The notes under the pieces are model-generated. The model was given only the letters and a program-made list of their open reading frames with translations. It was not told the origin of the DNA and did not search any database. A stretch of DNA of 64,000 nt, from NCBI GenBank assembly GCA_965226825.1, contig CBDDED010000003.1, positions 2,232,001 to 2,296,000 of the forward strand, read 5' to 3'. The translations under genes and the position numbers were made by a program. Of the stretch, positions 7,036 to 15,550 are shown one piece after another (position 1 is the first letter of the stretch; each line of letters starts with the position of its first letter). Origin of the DNA: Io17-Chloro-G2 sp965226825. Lineage in GTDB: Bacteria > Chloroflexota > Dehalococcoidia > Lucifugimonadales > UBA3495.

Positions 7036-7827
7036 ATGAAAGGATTGATATTGGCTGCCGGAATAGGCATCAGACTCCACCCACTGACTCTGACGCGTCC
7101 CAAATGCCTGGTCGAAGCGGGGGGTAAACCCATGATGGAATACCAATTGGACGGCCTGAGAACGGCCGGAATTGCCCAGTGCACCATCGTCGTGGGGTAT
7201 ATGGCCGACTCGGTGCGCAGCTACTTCGGGTCGAACTACCGGGGGATGAAACTCTCCTACCTGGAGAACAAGGCCTACGACAGCACCAATAACCTCTATT
7301 CCCTGTGGCTGGCTAGGGCGGAATTCGACGACGACATTCTGCTTCTGGAGTCCGACCTCGTGTTCGACAATGAGCTGATCAGCGAACTGACCCTGATGGA
7401 CCAACCGAACGTGGCGGTGGTGGACAAATTCCGGCCCAATATGGACGGCACCATCATCCTGGCCGCCGGGGGCATCACGAAGCAGATGGTCCTCAAGTCC
7501 GACCAGGGCTCTCACTTTGACTACGGCCGCGCCCTCAAGACCGTGAATATCTATCGGCTTTCCCAGGAAACGTTGGTGGAAACGGTTGTTCCCGGAATGG
7601 CGGAATTCCTCGAAGATGAACAGACCGACCAGTATTACGAAGCGGTGTTCGCCAACCTTATCGACTCCGGCAGCATGAGTATGGCGGTCATGGATACCGG
7701 TCTCCGGAAATGGGCGGAGATTGATACGGTGGGCGACCTGATGGACGCAGAAAGGATGTTCGCCGCCCCCGCCGTCAGGCGGCGGAGGGAGCCGGTCCGG
7801 CCGGCACACGCTGCGATCGTCAGATAG
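7036..7827 (+). CDS. Nucleotidyltransferase, phosphocholine/phosphoethanolamine cytidylyltransferase-like (LicC/PntC type)
   Basis: 263 residues. The N-terminus has the nucleotide-binding signature LILAAGIGIRLHPLT then RPKCLVEAGGKPM. NLYSLWLARAEFDDDILLLE followed by DLVFDN is typical of LicC-like enzymes, which couple CTP to phosphocholine, phosphoethanolamine or 2-aminoethylphosphonate. It starts 3 bp after the aminotransferase and is followed 10 bp later by a methyltransferase, so the three are one operon. The likely product is a CDP-activated amino-alcohol for the phosphatidyltransferase at 8669. Other sugar or inositol phosphates are possible substrates. Confidence 0.82.
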   Translation: MKGLILAAGIGIRLHPLTLTRPKCLVEAGGKPMMEYQLDGLRTAGIAQCTIVVGYMADSVRSYFGSNYRGMKLSYLENKAYDSTNNLYSLWLARAEFDDDILLLESDLVFDNELISELTLMDQPNVAVVDKFRPNMDGTIILAAGGITKQMVLKSDQGSHFDYGRALKTVNIYRLSQETLVETVVPGMAEFLEDEQTDQYYEAVFANLIDSGSMSMAVMDTGLRKWAEIDTVGDLMDAERMFAAPAVRRRREPVRPAHAAIVR

Positions 7828-7837
7828 GAGACTCAGA

Positions 7838-8575
7838 TTGAGCACAGCCAGAGAATGGTCCACTCAGAGTGCAATTGACTTTTACTATCAGAATCGCCAT
7901 GAGATTTCGGACCTCTACCCGTCGGAAAAGGTCTTCCTGCCTCGGGTCCTGTTCCCCGGCGCCAGGGTGCTTGACGTGGGTTGTGCTTCGGGCGGCTTCT
8001 TCAACATCATGCGCTCCTACGAACCCGGCATTGAGTACACCGGGGTTGATCTGTCGGACAGGGCTGTGGAGCTGGCCCGCGCGCGATACCCCGAAGCAAG
8101 GTTCATGGTCACAGCGGGTTTCGGGTTGCCCTTTGAGGACAACACATTCGACCTGGTCCACTGCACCAGCGTTTTCAACAACGAACCCAACTATCAGGCG
8201 ATGCTGAAGGAAATGTACCGGGTTTCCAACCGGTTCGTCCTCATTGATATCCGGTTGTTGAAGGGCATCGGGAAGCAATTGGAATCGGTCTACAATATCC
8301 AGTTCAACAGCAGAGAAGCTGAAGCCACTGTTCCCTATGTGGTGAACGACGCCGACGAGGTGGCCGATTTTATCTTAAACCTGGAACCCCGGCCCAGGGC
8401 GCTGCGCGGCACCGGCTACTTCCACCAGGTGGCGAAGGAAGCCAATACGCCGCATGCTGAAGTCTGCATGGCCGTTTTGTTAATCCAAAAAGGGGGCAGC
8501 GAAGGTGGGCCGACCACCCTGGACCTGGCAGAGTTACCCATAGAGTTTGCCATTTCCGGGCCGCAACCTGGCTGA
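7838..8575 (+). CDS. Class I SAM-dependent methyltransferase
   Basis: 245 residues from a TTG start with GGAG about ten bases upstream. Motif I is VLDVGCASGGFF; the acidic strand is YTGVDLSDRA; motif IV is FDLVHCTSVFNN. It lies 10 bp after the cytidylyltransferase. N-methylation of an amino head group (ethanolamine toward choline) or of another cluster intermediate is a reasonable guess but cannot be read from sequence. The last 20 residues are Pro/Gly-rich. Confidence 0.75.
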   Translation: MSTAREWSTQSAIDFYYQNRHEISDLYPSEKVFLPRVLFPGARVLDVGCASGGFFNIMRSYEPGIEYTGVDLSDRAVELARARYPEARFMVTAGFGLPFEDNTFDLVHCTSVFNNEPNYQAMLKEMYRVSNRFVLIDIRLLKGIGKQLESVYNIQFNSREAEATVPYVVNDADEVADFILNLEPRPRALRGTGYFHQVAKEANTPHAEVCMAVLLIQKGGSEGGPTTLDLAELPIEFAISGPQPG

Positions 8576-8668
8576 CCCCCGGGCCTTCTTGGGTCGCCAA
8601 CAGAGGCGAAACCGGCGCCGATTGTCGATTTTTCCCAGGACGCGGTCAAAGGACGCGGTGACATCGAA

Positions 8669-9400
8669 TTGCTGAATACCGGGAGCAGATGGGAGTCTCG
8701 CCGCCCCGGTCAACGGCAAGAGGCAAATTTGAAGGAACGCAGGATCCTCGGACGAGAATCACCCGGCGGCGAAAACCCGCTGCCGACTATCTTGTCCTTT
8801 GCTGTTGATCCGGCCAACATCGTCACGCTGCTGGGCCTCAGCAGCGGGCTTCTTGCCATCTACTTTGCGCTCAATCAGCGTTTTTCCGCCGCAATAATTG
8901 CCCTGCTCTGGGCTGTTTTCATGGACTGGTACGATGGCCTGGTCGCTCGAAAAATGCCCAACAGGAGCGAGTCGCGCAAGCTGTTCGGCGCTCACATGGA
9001 TTCCCTGGTTGATATGGTCACGTCGGCCACGGGTCCGGCGATTCTCCTGCTGAGCGTCGGCAATTTCAGTCCGTGGTTCTACCCCGGCGCCCTGGCAATA
9101 ATCATGGCCGGGGTTCTCCGCCTGGCCTACTTTGACGTGTACGGACTCGATGAGAACGGCGCCCACGCCGGCGTCACAATCGACAACACGCCGATCGTTA
9201 TTTCGGCAGTGTTTTTGTTGTACAACTTCATCGACAGCAATATATTTGCTGCCATACTTTACGCAGCGGTGCTGGTCATGGCGTATTTGCACGTTGCGCC
9301 GTTTAGAATGAAGAAGTTGGGAGGTCGGTGGTATTACGCCCTCACAGCGTACGTCCTTATCCTGACCGCAGCTCATGCCTTCAAAATTTGGACGCAATAG
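8669..9400 (+). CDS. CDP-alcohol phosphatidyltransferase (PssA-like) with an extended active-site motif
   Basis: 243 residues from a TTG start; no better start is in frame. Several membrane helices follow residue 45. The family motif D-x2-DG-x2-AR-x8-G-x3-D-x3-D is present as D86, D89-G90, A93-R94, G107, D111, D115, but AR and G are separated by 12 residues instead of 8. GAHMDSLVDMV is closest to phosphatidylserine synthases. It would move a phosphoalcohol between CDP and a lipid acceptor in the membrane. Being downstream of a LicC-like enzyme suggests it uses the CDP-activated alcohol made there. Confidence 0.8.
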   Translation: MLNTGSRWESRRPGQRQEANLKERRILGRESPGGENPLPTILSFAVDPANIVTLLGLSSGLLAIYFALNQRFSAAIIALLWAVFMDWYDGLVARKMPNRSESRKLFGAHMDSLVDMVTSATGPAILLLSVGNFSPWFYPGALAIIMAGVLRLAYFDVYGLDENGAHAGVTIDNTPIVISAVFLLYNFIDSNIFAAILYAAVLVMAYLHVAPFRMKKLGGRWYYALTAYVLILTAAHAFKIWTQ

Positions 9401-9472
9401 CCCCGGCTTCGGATTGAGCGGCACAGAAATACCGGCCCCGGAATCTGGACTTCGCCTTACCCAAAAAGCGTT

Positions 9473-10336
9473 TTAGCTCGCGGTCCGGAGCAGGTAGAAG
9501 TAATTCTGCAGCCGGGGCCAGGGGATGTTCAGCCCGGACAGCGCCTTTGGCAACGCCCAAAAGCTGATCGGAGCCGTCCCCCTCAGCGCGTACCAGGTGA
9601 GAGCGCCCAGCAAGGGGGATTCCCTCGCCAGGAAGGGCAGCCACTTACGCCGAAAACTTACCAGTTCCTCGGCAATCACCACATCGTTATAGCCAAGGTT
9701 CTGCTTAACCTCCAGGCAAGCGATATCCGACCGCTGGAACAGATGGCGGTACAACTCGACGCTTCGGTAGACCGCCTGGTACTCACCTTTTGCCAACGAC
9801 ACCCCGCTTCGCACACCTGACTCGCGGAGAACAATCGAGCCTCCGACGCTGAGCCGGTCTTTCAGTGAGTCCAGAAGCGAGACTGCGTCCGAGTGGTTGA
9901 GATACATGAAAAGACCGCCCGCGAAAATTAAATCGAATGGGCCATCGGGCAAGTCCTTCCGTACGTCACCGCTTATTATCTGGGCATTCGTGAGATGGCT
10001 GACCCGGGTTCTCGCTGCATCAACCATTAACTGACTTCGCTCAATCCCGATGACGCTGTCGTACCGATTGGCGAAAATCTCGACCCACGCCCCGGCGCCA
10101 CAGCCAACGTCAAGCACCCTTCCGGAGGCAGGCACCGCATCCAGCCATTTGCCGATGATCCCCTGCTCCCTTGCCACCCGATGGATCACTGCCTTGAGCG
10201 GCAGATTGTGCCCATGAGCCATCATGCTCATCGAGGCGGCGGTCGTTCCGCCGGCCCCATCGAAATAGCTCTCGACAACAGCATCATCAATCTCTTCCTG
10301 AGGAGAAGTCTCCGAATTCTCCTGTTTCATCGTCAT
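9473..10336 (-). CDS. Class I SAM-dependent methyltransferase
   Basis: 287 residues. Motif I is VLDVGCGAGAWVEIF; the next strand ends VIGIERS; FDLIFAGGLFMYL follows. The C-terminal 80 residues carry hydrophobic and aromatic stretches (LLGALTWYALRGTAPISFW), possibly membrane-associated. It converges on the phosphatidyltransferase gene and may act in the same head-group pathway, but being on the opposite strand it is separately transcribed. Confidence 0.72.
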   Translation of the reverse strand: MTMKQENSETSPQEEIDDAVVESYFDGAGGTTAASMSMMAHGHNLPLKAVIHRVAREQGIIGKWLDAVPASGRVLDVGCGAGAWVEIFANRYDSVIGIERSQLMVDAARTRVSHLTNAQIISGDVRKDLPDGPFDLIFAGGLFMYLNHSDAVSLLDSLKDRLSVGGSIVLRESGVRSGVSLAKGEYQAVYRSVELYRHLFQRSDIACLEVKQNLGYNDVVIAEELVSFRRKWLPFLARESPLLGALTWYALRGTAPISFWALPKALSGLNIPWPRLQNYFYLLRTAS

Positions 10337-10506
10337 AAATCGTTTTTCTCCGTGTCCTCTCTAACCGGCATCATAGCAAATTATCCGGCGTCCTACACTT
10401 CTACCCGCGTGGTCCTGCCTCCCGCCGCCACGTTTAGGTGGATCCAGGAAACTGGACAGTAACCGTGTTAGTTTTCAAGTCTTTCGCGGGGTAATGAAGC
10501 GGATTG

Positions 10507-10990
10507 TATTAAAAAACTATCTCAAATCTTGAGTTGCCACTGGCGGCGGTACCAGAGCAGGGCGCACTCCAATTGGATCAGGCCCATGTAGTTCGACGCT
10601 TTCTTGTCATATCGGACCAAGATCGCCCGGCACTTCGATAGCCAGGCCAAAGTGCGCTCCACCACCCAGCGGCGGGCCGGATAGCGTTTTACCCCTTTGG
10701 CATCCAGTTTCTCCTCCCCGATGCGCCTGATGTGTCCCCGGTACTCGTGAGCCGCTACGGTTCGGTGGCCCGTTGGATTGTCGTACCCCTTGTCGAGGCA
10801 CAGATGCTGGGGCCACTCATCACTGAGGTGGACCCGGTTTTTTGGACGGCTGGTTAAGTAAGGGTCCTTCTCATTGACCAGCAGGTCCAACACCTTGGCC
10901 AAGGCCAACCCGGTTACCAGATATTTCTGGTGGCCAACCACAATTTCTCCTCTAACTGCCGGAAGTGCGTCTTCCAATCCGACGCCGAGG
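10507..10990 (-). pseudogene. IS5-family transposase, C-terminal fragment with one element end
   Basis: The reading frame ending at 10522 encodes LCLDKGYDN, RRWVVERTLAWL and a C-terminal YDKKASNYMGLIQLECALLWY, the second Asp and the catalytic Glu region of IS5-type DDE transposases. The N-terminal part with the first Asp is missing; upstream the frame runs into recombinase debris. The stop codon overlaps AAACTATCTCAAA (10514-10526), which is probably the element's end and matches the MITE at 493-624. Confidence 0.72.
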
Positions 10991-10997
10991 GTATGAA

Positions 10998-11472
10998 TCA
11001 GGGTACCGAGGCTAGACTCCCGGACGGATCCGGCGCCAGCTCCAGGTAAACCAGTGTGGTCTGAATCCGGCCGTGTCCCAACCACCGGCTGAGGTAGTTC
11101 AGCGGAATCCCGTTGAGCGACATGGGCCGGGACTACCCTGGCCTTTCGTCCCTTACCCTGCCGGACGACCAGGGTGGGGCGGTCTGAATCGAGGTGCAGG
11201 TCCCGGGCTTCCAGGTCCCGGGCTTCGGACACCCGGAGGCCGGCCCTCCACTATTCCAGCATGATCAGCCTGGCCCTGGGGTTGGGGGCGGCGGCGATGA
11301 GGGCGTTGACCTCGGCCATCTCCAGGTACACCGTGAGCTTGTAACCGTTCTCCCGGTGTAATTGTTGCAATCTGCCCCCTTTGGGGTTGATACCCCGGGG
11401 GCGCCTCGTGCTCAGCGCGGTGGTGTTCATGGGTCCATGTGTAACAAAAGGAGCACTTTTGTTACATTTCAA
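10998..11472 (-). pseudogene. Tyrosine recombinase (XerC/D-like) remnant with an in-frame stop and frameshift
   Basis: Reading leftward: LTVYLEMAEVNALIAAAPN, RARLIMLE, then an in-frame TAG at about 11249, then WRAGLRVSEARDLEARDLHL. After a shift of frame comes LNYLSRWLGHGRIQTTLVYL, which carries the catalytic HxxR..H/Y layout of the phage-integrase family, and the typical end SLASVP before a TGA at 10998-11000. An N-terminal core-binding domain is missing or very short. It is decayed and partly overwritten by the IS5 remnant. Confidence 0.75.
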
Positions 11473-11791
11473 ATCGGCCTGGGCCGACGCTGTAACCGGG
11501 CTCGGAATGGATGGTAAGAGATAACGCTGAGGTGTAATCCCGACCTTGGGGTATACAGTCCGGCTATTCCGGCGGCGGTTCGGCGGAATTCTCCTCCGGT
11601 CCGCTGAAATGAGAAGACCCCGGAGACATCTCTCCGGAGTCGGTCAGTAGCGGAGTCAGGAACAGGAGTTGAACCGGCAAGAATAATTGACGGAACCGGC
11701 AGAATCGGTGTCTACCGAGAAGTGACCCACCCGTGCCCGGGAGGGTTCAGCCAGGTTCCGTTCGGCCACTCCTAAACGGGTTGCTTCCAGT
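11473..11791. other. Intergenic, no gene seen
   Basis: Short overlapping frames only. A small hairpin (CCCCGGAGACATCTCTCCGG, about 11617-11636) is visible. A 'GGAGTTGAACC' sequence at 11664 recalls a tRNA T-arm but no cloverleaf can be built around it. Confidence 0.35.
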
Positions 11792-11959
11792 TCAGGCCTT
11801 CCACCCGCCCATCCGAAATTTCTTTCTGCCGCAGACGGCGCATAGGCCCGTCGTGGCGGGCCGTCCATTGTTCAGGGTCACCTGCTCCCGGTTGGTGGTC
11901 TCGGTCTTCGTTTTGCACTTCATGCAGTAGATGGCGTTTGGATCGTTGGTAGTAGTCAT
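11792..11959 (-). CDS. DUF5679 zinc-ribbon-like small protein
   Basis: 55 residues. Two CxxC pairs, Cys12/Cys15 in IYCMKCKTKTE and Cys40/Cys43 in TGLCAVCGRKKFRMG, separated by VTLNNGRPATTG. This is the DUF5679 pattern (YCxKCKxK...VTxKNGRPAxxGxCxxCGxKxF), a tiny zinc-binding protein common in Chloroflexota and archaea. It probably binds one zinc; biological role unknown. It stands alone among decayed mobile elements but is itself intact. Confidence 0.8.
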   Translation of the reverse strand: MTTTNDPNAIYCMKCKTKTETTNREQVTLNNGRPATTGLCAVCGRKKFRMGGWKA

Positions 11960-12113
11960 GCGAGTACACCGCCTCCGATGGCTTTGTTGTCACCAGCGAT
12001 TTTAACCCCGTTGGCAACCCGGACACCGCCGGGCCCCGGTTTGAGCTGTCACCGAATTTACGATTAAACCGGTTCCGACGAGGCTTTCTTCGGAGAGGCC
12101 CGCGGGCTCTGCA

Positions 12114-12368
12114 TCACCCGGGCAACGTACCTGCAGTCTTCGGCTCTGGGAGTGTCTGGCTGGTGTCCTGGCGAGATTCGGGTTCCCTACGCTCGCGATT
12201 TGCCTCGGGGTCCGACTTCAGCCTAAGGGCCGCCTTCAGCAGCCTCTTGGCCGGCAGACTCGTGCTCTCTCCCCGCTGGATTGCCCATCCCAACCCCTTG
12301 GCCGCCTGCACCACCTCGCCGTTCCTGGTCTTGGCGACCTCTCCGAGTTCGTCCTCATCCCGCGGCAT
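12114..12368 (-). CDS. Hypothetical charged protein
   Basis: 84 residues from the ATG at 12368, with no strong ribosome-binding site. Very rich in Arg, Glu and Lys (MPRDEDELGEVAKTRNGEVV); the tail is polar and probably disordered. An upstream in-frame extension exists but is not protein-like. No homology recognised; it may be spurious. Confidence 0.3.
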   Translation of the reverse strand: MPRDEDELGEVAKTRNGEVVQAAKGLGWAIQRGESTSLPAKRLLKAALRLKSDPEANRERREPESRQDTSQTLPEPKTAGTLPG

Positions 12369-12504
12369 TTTCAGGCTGCTCCGGTACTCTGTAAAAGGCG
12401 GAGGTAAAGTGGACCACCTGGACGGATTGACTGCCTGACATTTCTCCTGGACAGTTAGTGAGGACGCTTTCGCTAGACATCGACATTTATGCTGAACAGC
12501 GACA

Positions 12505-12681
12505 AACCTGCCCTTCGACGAGTGGACCGAGGTCTTCGGGTCGGAGAGGCTGACCGGCGCACTGCTGGACCGCCTCACCCACCACGTCCACATCCTGGAA
12601 ATGAACGGCGAGAGCTACCGGCTCAAGCGTAGCAGAGAGGGAGTTGTCTCCCAGACTCGAGAAGAGCCTCACGAAGAATAG
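12505..12681 (+). pseudogene. IS21-type helper ATPase IstB, C-terminal fragment
   Basis: Codons 12508-12681 read LPFDEWTEVFGSERLTGALL, DRLTHHVHILEMNGESYRLK and end at TAG. This is the conserved C-terminus of IstB (DnaA-like AAA+ helper of IS21 transposition). The Walker-containing N-terminal 200 residues and IstA are absent, so only the tail of an old insertion remains. Confidence 0.8.
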
Positions 12682-12797
12682 GTCGCATCAAGACCTTCCT
12701 GCCTGTCCTCTGCTGCCCCACCCGTGATCAGGGCATTTCCCTCAACAAGTGGCGCTGTTATTTATACTGGCCAGTTAGCTCGGACTTTTCGCTGGCC

Positions 12798-13280
12798 TTA
12801 CACACCAGGTGGTACAGTTTTACTCCGCCCCAGTGGCCCAACATGCCTCCGCCATTGACAGCTCCATGTGGTGCTTCCGGGCTCGGCAATCCGGACCCCG
12901 CCACCCCTCCTTCGTATGGCAGGGAGTACCTGGATTTCAGTGCCGTCGGAGTACCTGACGGTCACCGCCAAGTTGCCTGCTGTCACCAGATTCAGGGGCA
13001 TCCGTCTCTGTACGCTTTCTCTTATATGAGCAATGACGTTTGCTGGTGGGTGATTCACCAGCGAAGACTGGTTAACGATAAGGAGCACATCGACGTCACT
13101 AAGACCGTTGACGTAAGTGCCTCTTCTGACAGATCCGCCGAACATGGTTTGCACTACATCGCCTTGCTGCCTAAGAATGTCACATAATCCTTCGATATGC
13201 CGTGTAGCTGCTTCTACATTCCTGCGATTGTACTGGACGAGCAAATCTTCGCAGTAGCGATTGAACTCCCGTTGGGCCAT
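12798..13280 (-). pseudogene. CD-NTase/CBASS-cyclase-like nucleotidyltransferase, C-terminally truncated
   Basis: 160 residues. GGSVRRGTYVNGLSDVDVLL (48-67) has the Gly-Ser and two metal Asp residues (62, 64) of Pol-beta-type nucleotidyltransferases; the spacing is that of CD-NTases and related bacterial cyclases. A third acidic position is likely in DGTEIQVLPAI (about 112-122). Family proteins are around 300 residues; here homology-like text stops at GSTTWS (140) and the last 20 residues look random. The helical C-terminal half and any effector gene are missing, and an IstB remnant lies just downstream. Probably a dead anti-phage gene. A plain nucleotidyltransferase remains possible. Confidence 0.6.
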
Positions 13281-14134
13281 AGGTCACTCTCTCAATCTCG
13301 CCAAGGTGCGTTCGTCCACTCGACTCGAGCTTTAAAACTGTGGGGACTCTTCGGTTCCGTCTTTTCGGGGATTGGGCAAATGATAGCATTCTCCGCCACA
13401 TAACCCTGCAAGTTCGGAGGGATATATGCAGCTCCGGACTCGGAAGCCTGAGGTGGAATCTGGATAGGATGGGACAGCAACGTCGAGAAGAATTCGCTTG
13501 CGCGCAATCTGGCGGCTTGGGTATGGTTGGGAAAGACCGGTAGACAGCGACCACGGTAATTATCGGCCGGAGTGTCTCGTGTTGGTGGGTCCACGAGTTT
13601 TGCGCCGAAGGGTACATGGGGAAATCGTCTCCCTACCCGAACTAAACCCACTATTCTCTCTAACTTCCTCGAGGCCCCGCTGCGGAATTCTAATCCCTCC
13701 GGGCACTGTTTGCAGCCGCCCTGACACTCGAGGCATAGCTAATTGTCGGATCCGACCGTGGGAAAATATGTGGGAAAACCGGCTAATAACAGCCTAAGTT
13801 AAAGCTAATTTGCTTCCCGCCCCCGGCACCACAAAAGCAACTTCTCCATCCCAATGGCCGGTTCTACGTCCGCGCGATCGCGGGCGTGTAGGTTGCTGCC
13901 GGGAATGGCCGGTTGTGTGCCCCCCGATCCACGGGTGCTTTTTCACGGGACTCTTTTTCCTTGATCGCCGGTTGTCCCGGCGCGGCCGTCATGCGCGGCG
14001 GGGCTTTTTCATTCTCTCCCATTATCACGTCGGAACGAGCATACGGAAGCTCCTTGGCGGAACCGGACTTGCCCAGCTGGAGGGCCACCGAGCCCCGGTC
14101 CATTCCTGGGCGCCGGGGAACATCGCTGAATGAC
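13281..14134. other. Intergenic, no gene seen
   Basis: About 850 bp between the truncated nucleotidyltransferase and the REP-like repeat. Only shadow-like short frames; no RNA, motif or gene remnant was recognised. Confidence 0.4.
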
Positions 14135-14170
14135 AAAAGGGCTCTGGATCCCCGCTGCGGCGAGGATGAC
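14135..14170 (+). repeat. REP-like dispersed repeat
   Basis: AAAAGGGCTCTGGATCCCCG then CTGCGGCGAGGATGAC. It belongs to a family found at least eight times in this window (14.1, 29.1-29.4, 36.0, 36.2/37.5, 37.6, 48.0 and 48.1 kb). The core ATTCCCGC..GCGGCGAGAAT is nearly palindromic. Confidence 0.75.
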
Positions 14171-14341
14171 GACTAACAATGAAACGGACTTGGACAGGCG
14201 CTGCGGAATGGGTGACAACCCCGGCGATTGATGCTAACTTGACTCTCGTCCAGCACTATCCGCCGTTCGGTTCCAGTGAGCGGTTTCAGGGAATACGGAC
14301 CAGGGGCCGCTCCCACCGACGCTTGAAGCAGAGGTAGAGAC

Positions 14342-15397
14342 ATGGCATGGATAATTGACGCCGACACCCACGTCGATGAGTCCGAGGCAACCTGGCAGGA
14401 ACTGCAAGGCTCCCTTGCCAAATATGTACCCGTCACCGTCACGCCGCCCGCAGAGAGTTTGCCCCAGGGAGCGATTGACCCGGCCAGGAGCCGTTGGTGG
14501 TTCGTGGAGGGCCGGCTGCAGGCTAGGGCAATCCGCGACGACGTGCACCATCCCCACCGGGACAAGCGGGAATTGAAGGACGTGCCGGGCCGCCTGGAAG
14601 ACATGGACCGTATGGACGTGCGAGCGCAGGTGATCTTCCCAACCTTCTTTATCCGTTACAACACCGCCAATGCCGAGGCAGAGCAGGCGCTCACCAAGGC
14701 CTACAATCGCTGGATTGCCGAACGCTGCGCCGCGAGCAACGGCCGGCTGCGCTGGGCGGCCATGTTGCCCCTGTTGGATGCCGATGAATCGGTCAAAGAA
14801 CTTCGATGGGCCAAAGACCACGGCGCCTGCGGGTTTTTCAAACGGGGTTACGACCTGGACCGGCAAGTAAGCGACCCCCACTTTTTCCCGGTCTATGAGG
14901 AAGCTGCCAGCCTGGACCTGCCGGTCTGCATCCACACCGGCCATCCCCTTCCGGGGCACGAATGGGACCGGGGCTTCCCCGTGATGGCGGCCTTCACCGC
15001 GGTAGTGACCGCCAAGCTTCCGGAAAAGTTCCCCAAACTCCGGTTTGGATTCATTGAGGCCGGCGCATCCTGGATACCCTACACCATCGCGCAACTGGAG
15101 ACCCAGCAGCGTTCCCACCGGCTGCATGAACGCGCCGCATCAATGGACCTGACCAAGGACCTGTTCCGCACCAACCGGTTGTTTGTCGCCCTGGACCCGG
15201 TGGACGACATAGAGTACCTGCTCACCTTTGGGACCGAGGACAACCTGATCATCGGCACCGACTACTGCCACTCCGACCAGTCCGCCAACCTGGCCGCGTT
15301 GGGAGAGGTGCAAGAGTGGGCCAATGAGGGCAAGATAACCCAGGCCGCCGCTCGCAAGATTCTGGAAACCAACGCTCAGGAATTGTACGGGTTCTAG
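14342..15397 (+). CDS. Amidohydrolase family protein (PF04909 type)
   Basis: 351 residues, typical of ACMSD/amidohydrolase-2 TIM-barrel metal hydrolases or decarboxylases. Metal ligands are suggested by IIDADTHVDE at residues 4-13, by VCIHTGHP in the middle and by the late GTDYCHSD. It acts in the cytoplasm on an unknown, probably aromatic or cyclic, substrate. An SDR gene follows 153 bp downstream on the same strand, the same pairing (in opposite order) seen at 26.7-28.7 kb, suggesting parallel catabolic modules. Intact. Confidence 0.85.
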   Translation: MAWIIDADTHVDESEATWQELQGSLAKYVPVTVTPPAESLPQGAIDPARSRWWFVEGRLQARAIRDDVHHPHRDKRELKDVPGRLEDMDRMDVRAQVIFPTFFIRYNTANAEAEQALTKAYNRWIAERCAASNGRLRWAAMLPLLDADESVKELRWAKDHGACGFFKRGYDLDRQVSDPHFFPVYEEAASLDLPVCIHTGHPLPGHEWDRGFPVMAAFTAVVTAKLPEKFPKLRFGFIEAGASWIPYTIAQLETQQRSHRLHERAASMDLTKDLFRTNRLFVALDPVDDIEYLLTFGTEDNLIIGTDYCHSDQSANLAALGEVQEWANEGKITQAAARKILETNAQELYGF

Positions 15398-15550
15398 GCC
15401 CGCCGACCGCTGGCAAGGCGCGGGGTTTCGCCCCCTGCGGTCTTCACTAAATGAGAGGACGGCGGCGCCTGGGTTTCCAGGGTTCCCGGTTTCAGGGGGA
15501 ACACTTGTTGAGGCCGCGGGCAGAAAATCGCAATGGAAAGGATGGGAGCA

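Noticed and set aside
6856..7863. Long open frame antisense to the aminotransferase and cytidylyltransferase genes
   Set aside because: It is the reverse-strand shadow of two well-supported genes and has no domain-like sequence. The same applies to long frames at 4356-5198, 7820-8278, 20565-21587, 36258-37166, 41226-42212 and 60197-61087.
10522..11232. A recombinase-transposase fusion protein
   Set aside because: The frame joins debris of two unrelated genes. The recombinase has its own natural C-terminus in another frame at 10998-11000.
11640..11700. Possible tRNA fragment (GGAGTTGAACC)
   Set aside because: No acceptor, D or anticodon stems can be formed on either strand.
12481..12504. Extending the IstB remnant further upstream
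   Set aside because: Sequence before position 12505 no longer matches IstB in any frame; the break point is there.
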